From contig CP131612.1 of assembly GCA_030686115.1 (NCBI GenBank), positions 620,001 to 684,000 on the forward strand: 64,000 bases of DNA, written 5' to 3'. Positions 9,439-20,800 of the stretch are shown one piece after another; the first letter of the stretch is position 1; each line of letters starts with the position of its first letter. A model generated the notes under the pieces. That model had not been told where the DNA came from and did no database searches. It was given only the letters and a program-made list of their open reading frames with translations. Source of the stretch: Psychrobacter cibarius (lineage in GTDB: Bacteria > Pseudomonadota > Gammaproteobacteria > Pseudomonadales > Moraxellaceae). Both the position numbers and the translations under genes were made by a program.

Positions 9439-9927
9439 ATGAAAAACATGACTAAAATGATGATGGCAGCGACACTTGCGGTAGGTACATTGGCTGCTGG
9501 TTGCCAAACCACCCCTAGCGTAACAGCGCCAGTGACTCAACCAATTACTTCTAATACGCTACAAGCATATGATTGGCAGCTCGTTGACGCCAAACGCAGC
9601 AATGGCGACAAAGTTAGCCAGTTGTTCTTTGATCCAGCGAAGCCATTGACGCTAAAGTTCTTCAAAGATAGTGGCAGTGACCGTGTGACCTTTATGAACA
9701 CCTGTAATAACATGGGCGCTGACTACAAGGTTGTGAATGGCAATGTCGTATTAGGCAACGTTTTATCTACTATGATGGCATGCCCTGAGCCACAAGCAAG
9801 TTTTGATACTGCGACTTTAGCGACCGTGCAAGGTAAATATAGCATCAGTAAAAATGCCAATAACACGCCTATCTTGACCATTACCAATAGTAATCAAGTT
9901 GCCCATTTCAAAGCCGTTTCTAAATAA
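9439..9927 (+). CDS. META-domain lipoprotein
   Basis: A 162-residue exported lipoprotein. The signal peptide ends in the lipobox LAAGC, so the mature protein would be anchored through Cys at about residue 22. The rest matches the META/HslJ fold: YDWQLVDAKRSNG, then TFMNTCNNMGADYKV, and MMACPEPQAS with the typical Cys pair. HslJ-type proteins are linked to heat and novobiocin tolerance in Escherichia coli, but no precise function can be assigned here. The ATG at 9439 has a strong AGAGGAG site. An upstream Met in frame would destroy the signal peptide and is rejected. The gene stands alone, with a terminator after it. Confidence 0.88.
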   Translation: MKNMTKMMMAATLAVGTLAAGCQTTPSVTAPVTQPITSNTLQAYDWQLVDAKRSNGDKVSQLFFDPAKPLTLKFFKDSGSDRVTFMNTCNNMGADYKVVNGNVVLGNVLSTMMACPEPQASFDTATLATVQGKYSISKNANNTPILTITNSNQVAHFKAVSK

Positions 9928-10000
9928 TTCAATCATTATAGATGGTTTTTAAATAGTATTTGCTAAAAGCTTTTTTTTATAAAAGTCAGATGTAGTTTTA

Positions 10001-10034
10001 AAAATGCCTCACTATCTAGTGGGGTATTTTTTTG
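10001..10034 (+). terminator. Intrinsic terminator after the META-domain gene
   Basis: ATGCCTCACTA pairs with TAGTGGGGTAT around a 2-base loop with G-U pairs, followed by a run of seven T. Confidence 0.85.
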
Positions 10035-10181
10035 TCCAAAATTTGGCATGGTTTACGCTACACTGTCATTTGCTATTAAGTAAAGTCTTTAGGCTAGGAT
10101 ATTTTAATGCACTCAATCTTTTAGCCTTGATTGTCAAGATTCTCAGTACGCAATAATCAATACTTTATTGGACGTTATTTT

Positions 10182-11186
10182 ATGTCAAAAATGCTTGTAT
10201 CAAAATCATCCGTCAATATAAGAACGATAAGTAATATCACCGCACTAACGACTTTTATTCTGTTGACGGGGTGTCAGACCTTGCCTAGTACGATGTCTAA
10301 AACGATGCAAGCACCTGCTAATAATATGAGTGCGAGCAATCCACTAACGGCACGAATGTCAGCGATAGATCGGCAAGGGCGCATTGCCTATGTCGAGGAG
10401 CAAGGAATCGGAGCTGCAAAGATATCGACGCTTTATAGCATTCGTCCTGATGGTAGTGATCGTCAGTTAATCGATCAGCTTAATGGTTATATTTATGCGC
10501 CAGCCTGGTCAGCTGATGGGCAACTGCTGGCATATAGTAAACAAGCGCCGCGCCAGCATCCTAAGATTTATATCTATGATCGCAAAAGCAACATCCGCAA
10601 CCTTGTGGTAAATGCTGAAGGCAGCAATATGTCAGCGTCGTTCTCACCTGATGGGCAAAAACTCCTATATAGCTCAACTGTCGGCGGCAATTCTGATATC
10701 TATGAGATACGTCTGAGTGACGGTAATACCAAACAGTTGACTACGTTACCGAGCACGGAAGTACAGCCAAGTTATGCCTCTGATGGCAAAAGCTTTGTCT
10801 ATACCAGTGATAAAGTCCGCGCTGGACGCCCACGTATCTATCGCTATAACTTCGAGACTGCTAGTGCCACGCCTGTGCCAACAAGTGGCTATGTCGCCAG
10901 TCCGCAACTGAGCTTGGACGGTCAGCGTATGGCATATCTCAATGGTCGTAAGGCTGCGGTGATGACGCTGAGTACTGGGCAAATCACCAATCTAGCAGAG
11001 ACGGGACTTGATGAACCAGCACGTCTGTCACCATCTGCACAGTATGCTGTCTATCCGACAAAGCTTTCACAAGTGGGCGGTCAAAATGGCGGCAGCTTGG
11101 TCATTCACTCATTATCTGGTAATACAAGTTATGCCATTGGCAGTAAGGTGGGCGGAGTCGTGCGCTCTCCAATATGGGGACGTTAA
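10182..11186 (+). CDS. TolB-like PD40 beta-propeller lipoprotein
   Basis: A 334-residue protein with a signal peptide ending in the lipobox LLTGC, so probably an outer-membrane or periplasmic lipoprotein. The mature part contains at least four WD40-like (PD40) blades with the signature pattern of TolB repeats: APAWSADGQLLAYS, SASFSPDGQKLLYSS, QPSYASDGKSFVYTS and SPQLSLDGQRMAYLN. It is shorter than TolB (about 430 residues) and seems to lack TolB's separate N-terminal domain, and no tol-pal genes are nearby, so it is not the Tol-system TolB itself. The ATG at 10182 is chosen because it gives an intact lipoprotein signal. No clear operon partner is present. Confidence 0.85.
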   Translation: MSKMLVSKSSVNIRTISNITALTTFILLTGCQTLPSTMSKTMQAPANNMSASNPLTARMSAIDRQGRIAYVEEQGIGAAKISTLYSIRPDGSDRQLIDQLNGYIYAPAWSADGQLLAYSKQAPRQHPKIYIYDRKSNIRNLVVNAEGSNMSASFSPDGQKLLYSSTVGGNSDIYEIRLSDGNTKQLTTLPSTEVQPSYASDGKSFVYTSDKVRAGRPRIYRYNFETASATPVPTSGYVASPQLSLDGQRMAYLNGRKAAVMTLSTGQITNLAETGLDEPARLSPSAQYAVYPTKLSQVGGQNGGSLVIHSLSGNTSYAIGSKVGGVVRSPIWGR

Positions 11187-11368
11187 AGGCAAAATCTATG
11201 TATTATGTAATGGAATGTATATATAATCCTTGATAAAGCAACATAAGTTGATTTAAAAAATGTAAACTTGGCAGCATTAATTCGAGTGAGCATCATCCAC
11301 ATAATACCAATTTGCATAACCAAGTCATTGAGCTAATAGATTGGGTGAGCAAAAGGAGAATACGCGCA

Positions 11369-12034
11369 ATGCAAGAAGCTTTTTTAGTCTTTATCACTAA
11401 AATCAGTTTATATCCCACGATTATTTTTACAGGGCTTGTGATGTTCGTCACTTTATATTGGATTGTGTCTTTACTCGGCATGGCAGATATGGATAGCGTA
11501 GACCTTGGTGAGTCAGGCGGTGATGCTGATGTCTCTACCTTATCATCGACTGGTTTTTTTACCGGTCTCATGCTCAAATTTGGTCTTTACGGTGTCCCTT
11601 TAATCATCATACTAAGCTTAATTAGCTTGATCGGTTGGTTGCTTAGCTATTTATATACCAGCTTTTTACACCAATATTTCGATTCTGGCGTTCTGTATTA
11701 TTTATTCGGTACAGGGGCGCTCATTTTCGTATTGGTCGTCTCTATGTGGTTGACAGGTATTATTATTTCGCCGATTCGCAAAAATATCGCTAAAATTCCC
11801 AAACGTAATTCGTCTAATAATGTGGGTAAGATCGCTGTTGTGCGTACCCTTAGTGTCACAGATAAACATGGCGAAGCAGAGCTAAATGATGGCGGTGCAG
11901 GATTGATACTCAAAATTCGTTCAGACACCAATGATGGTTTGCTAAAACAAGGCGATAGAGTGATGTTGATAGAGTATTTAGACGAAGCCAATACCTACCG
12001 AGTTGCTGTCGTCGAAGATAAAAAAATATTGTAA
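11369..12034 (+). CDS. YqiJ-like membrane protein with C-terminal OB-fold domain
   Basis: A 221-residue inner-membrane protein with three hydrophobic segments (about residues 10-37, 70-95 and 105-130). It ends in a soluble domain of about 75 residues (VGKIAVVRTLSVTD to the end) with the alternating pattern of an OB/NfeD-like beta-barrel. This is the layout of E. coli YqiJ. Such proteins are typically encoded beside an YqiK flotillin, as here (gene at 12252), and are thought to work with it in membrane microdomains. An AAGGAG site lies 11 bases before the ATG at 11369. A frame extension upstream has no such site. Confidence 0.85.
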   Translation: MQEAFLVFITKISLYPTIIFTGLVMFVTLYWIVSLLGMADMDSVDLGESGGDADVSTLSSTGFFTGLMLKFGLYGVPLIIILSLISLIGWLLSYLYTSFLHQYFDSGVLYYLFGTGALIFVLVVSMWLTGIIISPIRKNIAKIPKRNSSNNVGKIAVVRTLSVTDKHGEAELNDGGAGLILKIRSDTNDGLLKQGDRVMLIEYLDEANTYRVAVVEDKKIL

Positions 12035-12251
12035 AAGTATGAATAAAATTATGCATTTTTAGAAATAGTACGAATCGTTTTAAATTTGGTTATAGTCGGT
12101 TCAATGTAGTTCAGATATCAGAATGGTGCGTGACAGTGCTATAAAGCGCACATGTTATAAAAGGTGCTGTAAATCGTAGAATTAGCAGGCTTGATAGCGT
12201 ATCTGATTTATATTGAATGGATTATGGAATGTTTTAATTAAAGGAATGGAT

Positions 12252-14330
12252 ATGGACACACTCATTATCGTCGGCGTGGTTGTAGTGCTGGCGTTTGTTT
12301 TTATGATGGTCGCACTATTGATGCTCAAGGCCTTTTACTTTAAGGTCGAGCAGGGCAAAGCACTCATTATTAACGGTGTGAGTAAAATTGCCGTACGTTT
12401 TGATGGTGGTTTTGTTTGGCCAGTCATCAACAAAAAAGAATTGATGCGCATATCGCTCATCACGTTAGAAGTGGACAGACGCGGTAAAGAAGGTTTGATT
12501 TGCGCAGACAACATGCGTGCTGATATCACCGTGGCATTTTATTTACGCGTCAATGAAACCGAAGAAGATGTGCTAAAAGTCGCCAAATCGGTTGGGGTTG
12601 AGCGTGCATCAGATAAAGTCGCTGTCAACGAGCTATTTAATGCCAAGTTCTCAGAAGCCTTAAAAACAGTTGGTAAGCAGATTGATTTCGTCAAATTGTT
12701 TGAAAATCGCAGCGAGTTTCGTGACAGCATCGTTCAAGAAATCGGTAACGATCTGAACGGCTATGTCTTAGAAGATGTGGCGATTGATTACTTAGAACAA
12801 ACGCCAAAATCTTCATTAGACTCAAGTAATATCTTAGATGCTGAAGGTATCAAAAAGATTACTCAGTTAACGGCTTTTCAGAACGTTATCACCAACGAGC
12901 TTGAGCGTGATGAAGAACTGGCTGTTAAGAAAAAGAATGTCGAAACCAGAGAGGCAATGCTAGAGCTAGAGCGTCAGCAAGCTGATGCCGAAGCCAAACA
13001 GCAACGTGAAATCTCGTCAGTGATTGCACGCGAGACTGCTGAAACTCGTAAGATTGAAGAAGAAGAGCGTAAAAAGTCTGAAACGGCTGTTATCTCGGTT
13101 GAGCAGGATTTGGCCATTCAACGTGAGAATCAGCAGCGTGAAATCGAAGTGGCAGGGCAAAATCGTCTGCGTGCGGTCGTCATCGAAGAAGAAAAAGTAA
13201 CACGTGCCCGTGATTTAGAGATTGTCTCTCGTGAGCGTGAAGTTGATCTGCAACGTATCGAAGCTGAACGTGCGATTGAGCTTGAGAAAAAAGAAATCGC
13301 CAACGTCATTCGTGAGCGTATCGCAGTGGACAAAACCGTTGCGCAAGAAGAAGAGCGTATCAAAGAAGTCCGCGAAATTAGCGAAGCTCAGCGTTCTAAG
13401 CAAACGCGCGTCCTAGCAGCAGAAGCCGATGCGGAAGAAATCAAAGTACGTCAGGTGAAAAAAGCCGAAGCAGAAGAGCTGTCAGCCAAGCACAAAGCTG
13501 TCGAAATCACCACGCTTGCCGCTGCTAATCTTGAAGCATCTGCCAAAGATGCAGAAGCCAAAATTAAAATGGCCGAAGGTATCAAGGCAGAAGAGTCGGC
13601 ACATGGCTTCGCTGAAGCAGCTATCCAAGAAGTCAAAGCCGCTTCTTTGGAAAAAGAAGGCATTGCAAAAGCCAATGTTATTAAAGCGACCGGACAAGCT
13701 GAAGCACAATCAGATCGTGAAAAAGGCATGGCAGATGCTGAGGTTATCGCGGCTCGTGGCGAGTCTAAGGCAAAAGCTGAACGTGATATCGGTATGGTTG
13801 ATGCAGAAATCATCGCCGCTCGCGGTGAATCTACCGCCAGAGCTGAGCGTGAAAAAGGCATGGCAGATGCTCAAGTCATCGCGGCTCGCGGTGAGTCAAA
13901 TGCCAAAGCAGAACGTGAAGTTGGATTGGCAAAAGCCGAAGTTACTCGTGCACATTTCCAAGCCGAAGCAGATGGTCTGGTCGAGAAATTCAATGCCATG
14001 GGTAGCATGAGCAAAGAGGCACGTGAGCACGAAGAGTTCCGTATGAGTCTTGAGACGGCCTTGCAAGAAGCGCTTGCCTCGATTGACGCTGGTAAAGAAA
14101 TTGCGAAAGAAAATGCTGAAGTATTGGCTGTTGCGTTACAGAAAGCCAAAATCGATATTGTTGGCGGCGAAGCGCATTTCTTTGACAACTTTGCCAAATC
14201 ACTGTCTATCGGTAAAGCCATTGATGGCCTAGCGGGTAAGTCGGACACATTGAGCGGTATCATCAATGGTGTTATGGCCAGTCAAGCCATGAAATCAAAC
14301 CAGAAAAATGATGATAAAACGACTTATTAG
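12252..14330 (+). CDS. yqiK: Flotillin family protein (YqiK type)
   Basis: A 692-residue membrane-associated scaffold protein. A single N-terminal transmembrane segment (IIVGVVVVLAFVFMMVALL) is followed by an SPFH/PHB domain to about residue 190. A long charged coiled coil rich in Glu, Lys, Arg and Ala then reaches about residue 610. Within it lie three perfect-length 22-residue repeats of the form MADAEVIAARGES..AERE.G (residues 493-558). The second of two near-adjacent ATGs (12252) is chosen because AAAGGA lies 6 bases before it. It follows the YqiJ-like gene after 217 bases. Flotillins organise membrane microdomains and fluidity. The specific job of this one is unknown. Confidence 0.93.
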   Translation: MDTLIIVGVVVVLAFVFMMVALLMLKAFYFKVEQGKALIINGVSKIAVRFDGGFVWPVINKKELMRISLITLEVDRRGKEGLICADNMRADITVAFYLRVNETEEDVLKVAKSVGVERASDKVAVNELFNAKFSEALKTVGKQIDFVKLFENRSEFRDSIVQEIGNDLNGYVLEDVAIDYLEQTPKSSLDSSNILDAEGIKKITQLTAFQNVITNELERDEELAVKKKNVETREAMLELERQQADAEAKQQREISSVIARETAETRKIEEEERKKSETAVISVEQDLAIQRENQQREIEVAGQNRLRAVVIEEEKVTRARDLEIVSREREVDLQRIEAERAIELEKKEIANVIRERIAVDKTVAQEEERIKEVREISEAQRSKQTRVLAAEADAEEIKVRQVKKAEAEELSAKHKAVEITTLAAANLEASAKDAEAKIKMAEGIKAEESAHGFAEAAIQEVKAASLEKEGIAKANVIKATGQAEAQSDREKGMADAEVIAARGESKAKAERDIGMVDAEIIAARGESTARAEREKGMADAQVIAARGESNAKAEREVGLAKAEVTRAHFQAEADGLVEKFNAMGSMSKEAREHEEFRMSLETALQEALASIDAGKEIAKENAEVLAVALQKAKIDIVGGEAHFFDNFAKSLSIGKAIDGLAGKSDTLSGIINGVMASQAMKSNQKNDDKTTY
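13728..13925 (+). repeat. Three tandem 66-bp repeats inside the flotillin gene
   Basis: Units start at Met codons 13728, 13794 and 13860 and are exactly 66 bases apart. Each encodes a 22-residue block (M.DA..IAARGES.A.AER..G). The period is compatible with helical coiled-coil packing, and the repeats offer a substrate for copy-number change by recombination. Confidence 0.9.
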
Positions 14331-14344
14331 TAAGGTCTAAATGT

Positions 14345-14520
14345 CTAGGGCGAGTCCTCAATTCAATCGATAGTTATCTAAATAGGTTAAAAATGGCTAA
14401 ATCTTGCCAAACAGCGTCAAATAGCTGACTAATATCTCGATATTATCTGCGCTATTTTCCTTGTTTGACTGCAATTTATCTCATTTTTATCACCATTTTT
14501 AAAATGAGGACACGCCCTAG
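14345..14520. mobile_element. MITE-like element with 16-bp terminal inverted repeats
   Basis: CTAGGGCGAGTCCTCA at 14345-14360 and TGAGGACACGCCCTAG at 14505-14520 are inverted copies matching at 15 of 16 positions, enclosing about 144 bases with no coding capacity. If the outer CTAG on each side is the target duplication, it fits the YTAR target of IS5-group transposases. The element is therefore best explained as a non-autonomous derivative mobilised by an insertion sequence elsewhere in the genome. No transposase is present in this window. Confidence 0.6.
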
Positions 14521-14592
14521 CCTTAATGAGCAAATATTAGTGAGTAAGTTTTTATCTAACAGTATGAATGAGTAATATTTTCTAAAATAAAT

Positions 14593-14621
14593 AATCTGTC
14601 GTGTAGGCGGCAGATTTTTTT
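14593..14621 (+). terminator. Intrinsic terminator between flotillin and ATPase genes
   Basis: AATCTGTC pairs with GGCAGATT (one G-U pair) around an 8-base loop, followed by seven T. Confidence 0.75.
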
Positions 14622-14804
14622 GGCTAACTCAGGGTGATTCAGAACGACGAATCATGATGAGTTGGCTAATCTAAAAAAATAGCAGTGACCACTCGTTTTT
14701 TTAGATTAGCCAAGTGCCTCTTTATCAAATGCCTTAATATTTCCTTATTTTCTCTATTGCCCAAAATTCTCTTATTAAGTAAAAACAGAAACGGACGAGT
14801 AACG

Positions 14805-17800
14805 ATGGCGGACACGCAAAACTCAACAAATTCAGAAAGCAACGATAACGCTAATCAAGCCAACCAAACCGATCAGGCAGTTGCTTCAGGCAATGCTTAT
14901 GAGCTCATCAAAAAACGTCTGACGGAACAAGGCGGTCGTTTAGAGACGCAAACGCAGATGCTAAATAATGCGCGTCTCGAAGAGTTCGGCAGCACCCAAA
15001 TGCAAGTCATCGCCCGTACCCGTATTCGTACTGAGTACAACTGTGTGGCACAAGACATGGTGCAGGTCGGTGATTATCTGCTGTTTGGCTATAACGTTTT
15101 TATGGGGCTTAAACGCGCGAGCAATATTAAGGATGTATTGTCGCTATACCGTCTGAACGAGCCAGTTGGTAATGAAGAAGAGTATCAGCTCGAAGAGGTT
15201 GACCTAAAAGGCACTTTTTTGGCTCAAGACGCCTTTGTCCAAGACTTCAATGAGCTGTATCGATATTACAAGCAAACGCGCCTGATTCAAATAACGGTTA
15301 AAGACAGCAAATTGCTATTGGCGTTTCAGATTGGCGAGCGCATCACCGATATTCGAGTGTTCCGTTTTGCGTTAGATTTTAGCCAAGGCACACCAGAGTC
15401 GGCGCAAGTCGCTTATGTGGACAATCGAGGCGAGCGTGACATTGAACTGCCGCCTGCTTATGATTTTGACTGGATTGATACCACCCGCGATCAAATGGTG
15501 AATGGTAAGTATCCGCATATGAATATCTTAGATACGATATTTGTGGAAACGGTCGGTGGCGATTTGACCATCAAGATTGAGGATAATACGCAGTCAGGTC
15601 AGGGTATTTATAGTGAACCGGTCAATGACCGCACCCAGTCGCTAACGGATGCTGAGATTGCGTATGCCAAAGTCGGTAGTCTAATATTGCTTAAGATATT
15701 GCCCTATCGTGAAGAGGACTACCGTTATTTCGTATATAACACTTTAACCGAAGCGGTGCTGCGATTGGATGCGATTGGTCAATCATGTGTCCAGCTACCA
15801 GAAGACCACGGTATCATGTTTCCGGGTGGTTATTATCTACAGACGGGTGAGTATAAGCTGTTTGAGGCCAATAACGTTGGCGCTACTGACTTACGGTTTA
15901 AGCGTAAAATTGTATCGCCGAATGGTGAAGATGTTCTATTCTTATTTTACGACAGAGACTTGGGCGTTACGGGGCTGTTTCCTTATAACTTGATTAAAAA
16001 GCAATTGGCGAACCCTATTTATTGCAACGGTACGGCCTTGGCTGAGAATGGCCGCTTGGTGCTGTTTAGTGACCAAAGCGAGCCGTCTCGTATTCATCCG
16101 ATGCAGATATGGCATACGCCTTATGCCTCACACGAGTATGTGAGCGAGCTGCCAGAGAGCACGAGTTTTTATGGCAAAATCGGTAATAAAGAGCTAGTGC
16201 GTGGTATCTCAGATCTTTATAGCATTACCCGCCTCATTGACAATCAAAGCGTGTCGCAGAAGCTCTATGAAGAGCTTACCAATAATACCAGCCGACTCTT
16301 CGACAGCTATTATTGGTTATCTGAGCCTGAGCTGAGTGAAGTCGCCAGTAGTATTAAAGAAGTGACGGCCACGGCTGAGCTGGTGATTGATGAGTTCGCC
16401 AAAGTACAAAGTATCCAAAAGCAAACCCAAACTGCGCTAGCCGATGCTGATACGCAGCAAAGTGAGATTTTACGGCAGATACGCGTCACTAGCTTTGAGT
16501 CTGCCAGTGATTATGTCGATCAGTTGTCAGCGTTAAGACGCCAAAAAGGTCGCTTGGTCAGTTTGGAAGAGTTGCGTTATTTAAATGCTGATAAGCTACA
16601 AGCATTGCAGACACAGTTAGAAGAAGCCGAAAGCGAGCTGGCTGAAAAGACCGTGCTGTTTTTGAGTGGTGAAGAGGCACTATCAAGTTACGAAGGCATA
16701 TTGGTCGATGTCAGTGAGCGTTTAAATACCGCTGAAACCAATGCCGAGCTAAAACCAGTACTGGAAAAAATCGATGAAACAGCGCAAGGGTTAGATTTAT
16801 TAACCGAGTTACTAGGCACATTAGATGTGGCCGATGCCACAGTGCGTACGCAAATTATCGATGATATATCGACTATCTATGCGAGCCTAAATCAGAGCAA
16901 AGCCAAACTCAATCATAAGCGCAAAAATCTAGGCTCAGCGGAGGCCGTTGCACAATTTGGTGCGCAGTTTAAGCTATTTGGGCAATCGATTGCCAATGCG
17001 TTATCTATTGCCAATACCCCTGAGAAATCAGATGAGCAAATGGCTAAGCTGTTGGTGCAGCTAGAAGAGTTGGAGAGTCAGTTCGCTGATCCAGAGACCA
17101 ACAGCGGCGATCAGTTTTTAGCCGACATCATCAGCAAGCGTGAAGAGATTTACGAGACCTTTGAAAACCATAAGCAGCAATTGCTCGATGCTCGCAACCG
17201 TAAAGCGCAAAACTTAGGTGATGGCGCGCTGCGGATGCTTGAGAGTATTAAAAAACGCACGCAAAGCACTGGCGTCACAGGCTTTACAGAAGAGGAAGCG
17301 CTAAATACGTATTTTGCGGCTGATGGTCTGGTGCAAAAAGTCCGTAACATCGCAAAAGAGCTGCAAGCGATGGGCTTTAGCGTCAAAGCCGATGACATCG
17401 ATGCCCGCCTAAAAGCCATTCAAATCGAAAGCTATAAGAGTCTAAAAGATAAGTCGGACTTGTTTGAAGATGGTGGTCAAATCATCAAACTGGGTAAGCA
17501 CCGCTTTTCAGTCAATACTCAGCCATTGGATTTGACCTTATTGAGCCGTCAACAGTCAGATGGCAAGCGCGTGCTGAATCTACATTTAACGGGTACAGAT
17601 TATTATGAAGTGCTTAATAATACTGAGCTAAACGCCTTGCGCCCGTACTGGGACATGAATATTGCCTCCGAGTCTGACAAGGTGTACCGCGCCGAGTACT
17701 TGGCCTATAGCATTATTGAAAGTGCTAAGAACAGCCAAGATGGACTGACCGAAACGCGACTATATCAAGCATACGATGCGACTATCATTACCCTAGATGT

Positions 17801-20800
17801 TAATGGCGATATTGATAATGACAGCCCGTTGTCCAAACTGGTCAAAGCTTACGCCACCCCTCGTTATCAGCTTGGGTATGACAAGGGTATTCATGACCAT
17901 GATGCCACGCTGTTATTGATGCAAATATTGCCGACGTTGCGTGAGGCAGGGCTACTGATTTATACCCCGCAAGTACGAGCGTTGGCGCAATTATTCTATT
18001 GGCAGCTAAATATCGTACAAGCACTGGGCTTAAACAGCTTGCGCCAATTTGGTTATGACGCTTGGTTAAATGAATCCGTGCTGACGCGCGCAAATAACTG
18101 GATAGATAGAGCCGCTACCGCCGAGCAACTGCGCCGTGCATTGGGCAGCGATACGGCCAAATCTTTGCTGGTTGAAGACATGAGCCAAGTAATGCTTCAC
18201 TTTGTTATGGCTCATAATGATGACAGTATTGGCATTAATAGTGGCGCTGGCAAGCAGTCCACATCTAAGTCAGGTTTAGAATCAGATTCAAATACCAGTG
18301 ATGTTCATAATGCCAATATTTTTAAATCAAGCTACGTTCAGCTTGCTAGTGAATATTTGGTGAGCGTCATAGGACAGTCAGCTGAATCGAACACTGGCGC
18401 ATATAACACAATAAACTGGCAAACCAGCCAACAAGCACAGCAGTTGTGTGAGCAGCTAAGCCAAACGTTGAATAGTGCTTCAGGCAGCACGCAAAATACG
18501 GCCAGTTTTAACCAACTACAGTCTTCAATAGGCAAACTTGGCTTTCAACCCAAATCAGCCTATGAGTTACTAGCCACATGGTTCCATGCACTACTTGATA
18601 AGACTTATGGTGGTACTGAGTCGGCTGATGGCACGGATGAGGCAGGCGAGGCACTCAGTGAAGAGCAGCTTGCCGAGATTGAAACACAAAACGCGCTACG
18701 CAAACAACAGCTAGAAAGTGGCCGTCATTATGTGCCTGAAGCCATTGCTGTCTTGCTTACCCAGTTAAATGATGCTCAGCGTGAAGCCTTGGTGCAACGA
18801 TTGATTGATTCAGGTGCTAGCTTTGATAAAGGATTGGGTAGTAAAAAAATGGACAATCAAGGCGCAAATGCCACACCATCGGCTTTGTCATTTTCCTCAA
18901 TTACCTCGTCAACGCCTTCATTGACCAGTATTAACAACCCGCTCAACCAAGTACAAAGCTTTGAGCGTAGCACGGGTAAGGTATCGCTTGAAATACAGAT
19001 TAATAACTTGCTAGGTGAGCATGCACGTATTCATCAGCAGATCTTAACCTTTGCCGTTGATGATTTCTTAAATCGTCTGCATCATCATGATACCCAAGTT
19101 ATCCCTGCCTATAGACGTTATCTGGCCATGCGCTCAGAGATATTGCATGACTCAAAAGAGACGTTGCGACTGGACGAGTTTATGCCGCGTCCATTGTCTT
19201 CATTTGTACGTAACCGTCTGATTAACGAGAGCTACCTGCCGCTTATCGGTGATAACCTCGCTAAACAGATGGGTACGGTCGGTGAAGATAAGCGTACCGA
19301 TTTGATGGGTATTCTCATGATGATATCGCCACCAGGGTATGGTAAAACGACTTTGATGGAGTACGTCGCAAATCGTCTCGGCCTTATCTTTATGAAGATT
19401 AACTGTCCGTCACTCGGTCATGACGTCACCTCATTAGATCCCGAAAAAGCACCCAATGCTACCGCCCGAGAAGAGCTGAATAAAATCAACTTAGCTTTTG
19501 AGATGGGCAATAATGTCATGCTTTATCTCGATGATATTCAGCATACGCATGCGGAATTTTTACAGAAATTTATCTCACTCGGTGATGGTACGCGCCGTAT
19601 CGATGGTGTTTGGCAAGGTAAAACGAAAACCTATGACATGCGTGGCAAAAAGTTCTGCGTGGTCATGGCAGGTAACCCATATACCGAGAGCGGCGAAGCC
19701 TTTAAAGTGCCAGACATGCTCGCCAACCGTGCCGATATCTACAACTTAGGCGATATCATGAGCGGCATGGAAGAAGTGTTTGCGCTCAGTTATATCGAGA
19801 ACTCGCTGACTTCTAACACCGTTCTTGCGCCACTGGCCAACCGCGACCTAGCGGATGTTCATCGTCTCATCAAAATGGCGAAAGCGGATAATGCAAACCT
19901 TGCCCAAGCCCAAAGCAGCGAGCTGACGTATCCGTATAGCACCTCAGAGATTAATGAGATTGTCGCCATCTTGCGTCATATGTTTACGGTGCAAGAAGTC
20001 ATTTTGGACGTCAACCAAGCCTATATTGCCTCCGCCTCGCAAGATGATAAGTACCGCATTGAGCCGATATTTAAGCTGCAAGGCAGTTATCGTAATATGA
20101 ATAAAATGACCGAAAAGCTGTCGGCGGTCATGAATAAGAGTGAGCTGAATCAGCTGATAGATGACCACTATCTGGGCGAGTCGCAGCTATTGACCCAAGG
20201 CGCAGAGAGTAATCTGCTCAAGCTTGGCGAGATACGAGGTGTGTTGACCGAAGCAGAAATGCAGCGTTGGGTGCAAATCAAAGCTGATTTCTTACGTAAC
20301 AAAGCCATGGGCGGAGAAGACGGTGATACGGGCGCGCGTATCGTTGCTCAGTTAGTTGATTTGGCCAGTGGCTTCAATGCCATCAGTAGCCAGTTTGAGA
20401 CATACTTAACGAAAAATGATCCTGAACAAATCGCTCGATTACGAGAAGCAGGACAACAAGCGCAACTCGATGCCCAGCTAAACAGCCAATTAGAAGCACA
20501 GAAAATCCTTGCCGATAGCGTCGTTAATAATGCCAAAGTCGTCAGCGATAGCATCGATAACGGCTTTGAAAAAAGTCTGAATCAGCTGATGCAAATATAC
20601 AAGCATGATCACAACGCTGAGAAGGCAGAAGGAGAATATCTCAAGCAAAACCAATATGCACAAAAGCAGCTCATGGTGCAGCTAGTCAACGCTGTTGAAC
20701 AACTGGCGCAAAAAATGGCGGATAGCGTGGTTAGCAATAATGATAATCAAGCAGCAGATAGTGATATCTCTGATATTCATCAGCAGACCGCATTGATGGC

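Larger units (their letters stand above)
14331..14804. other. Intergenic region between flotillin and giant ATPase genes
   Basis: A 474-base gap without a supported gene. It contains a 176-bp MITE-like element (14345-14520), a terminator hairpin (14593-14621) and presumably the promoter of the ATPase gene downstream of it. The terminator implies that the ATPase is not simply co-transcribed with the flotillin. Confidence 0.7.

Noticed and set aside
13451..13861. 136-codon frame antisense to the flotillin coiled coil
   Set aside because: A product of the repetitive Glu/Ala codon pattern in the flotillin gene, with repeated sequence in the antisense frame and no start signal.
14685..14804. 40-codon extension of the giant ATPase
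   Set aside because: Would add a hydrophobic basic stretch unlike the family. The ATG at 14805 has a good upstream site.
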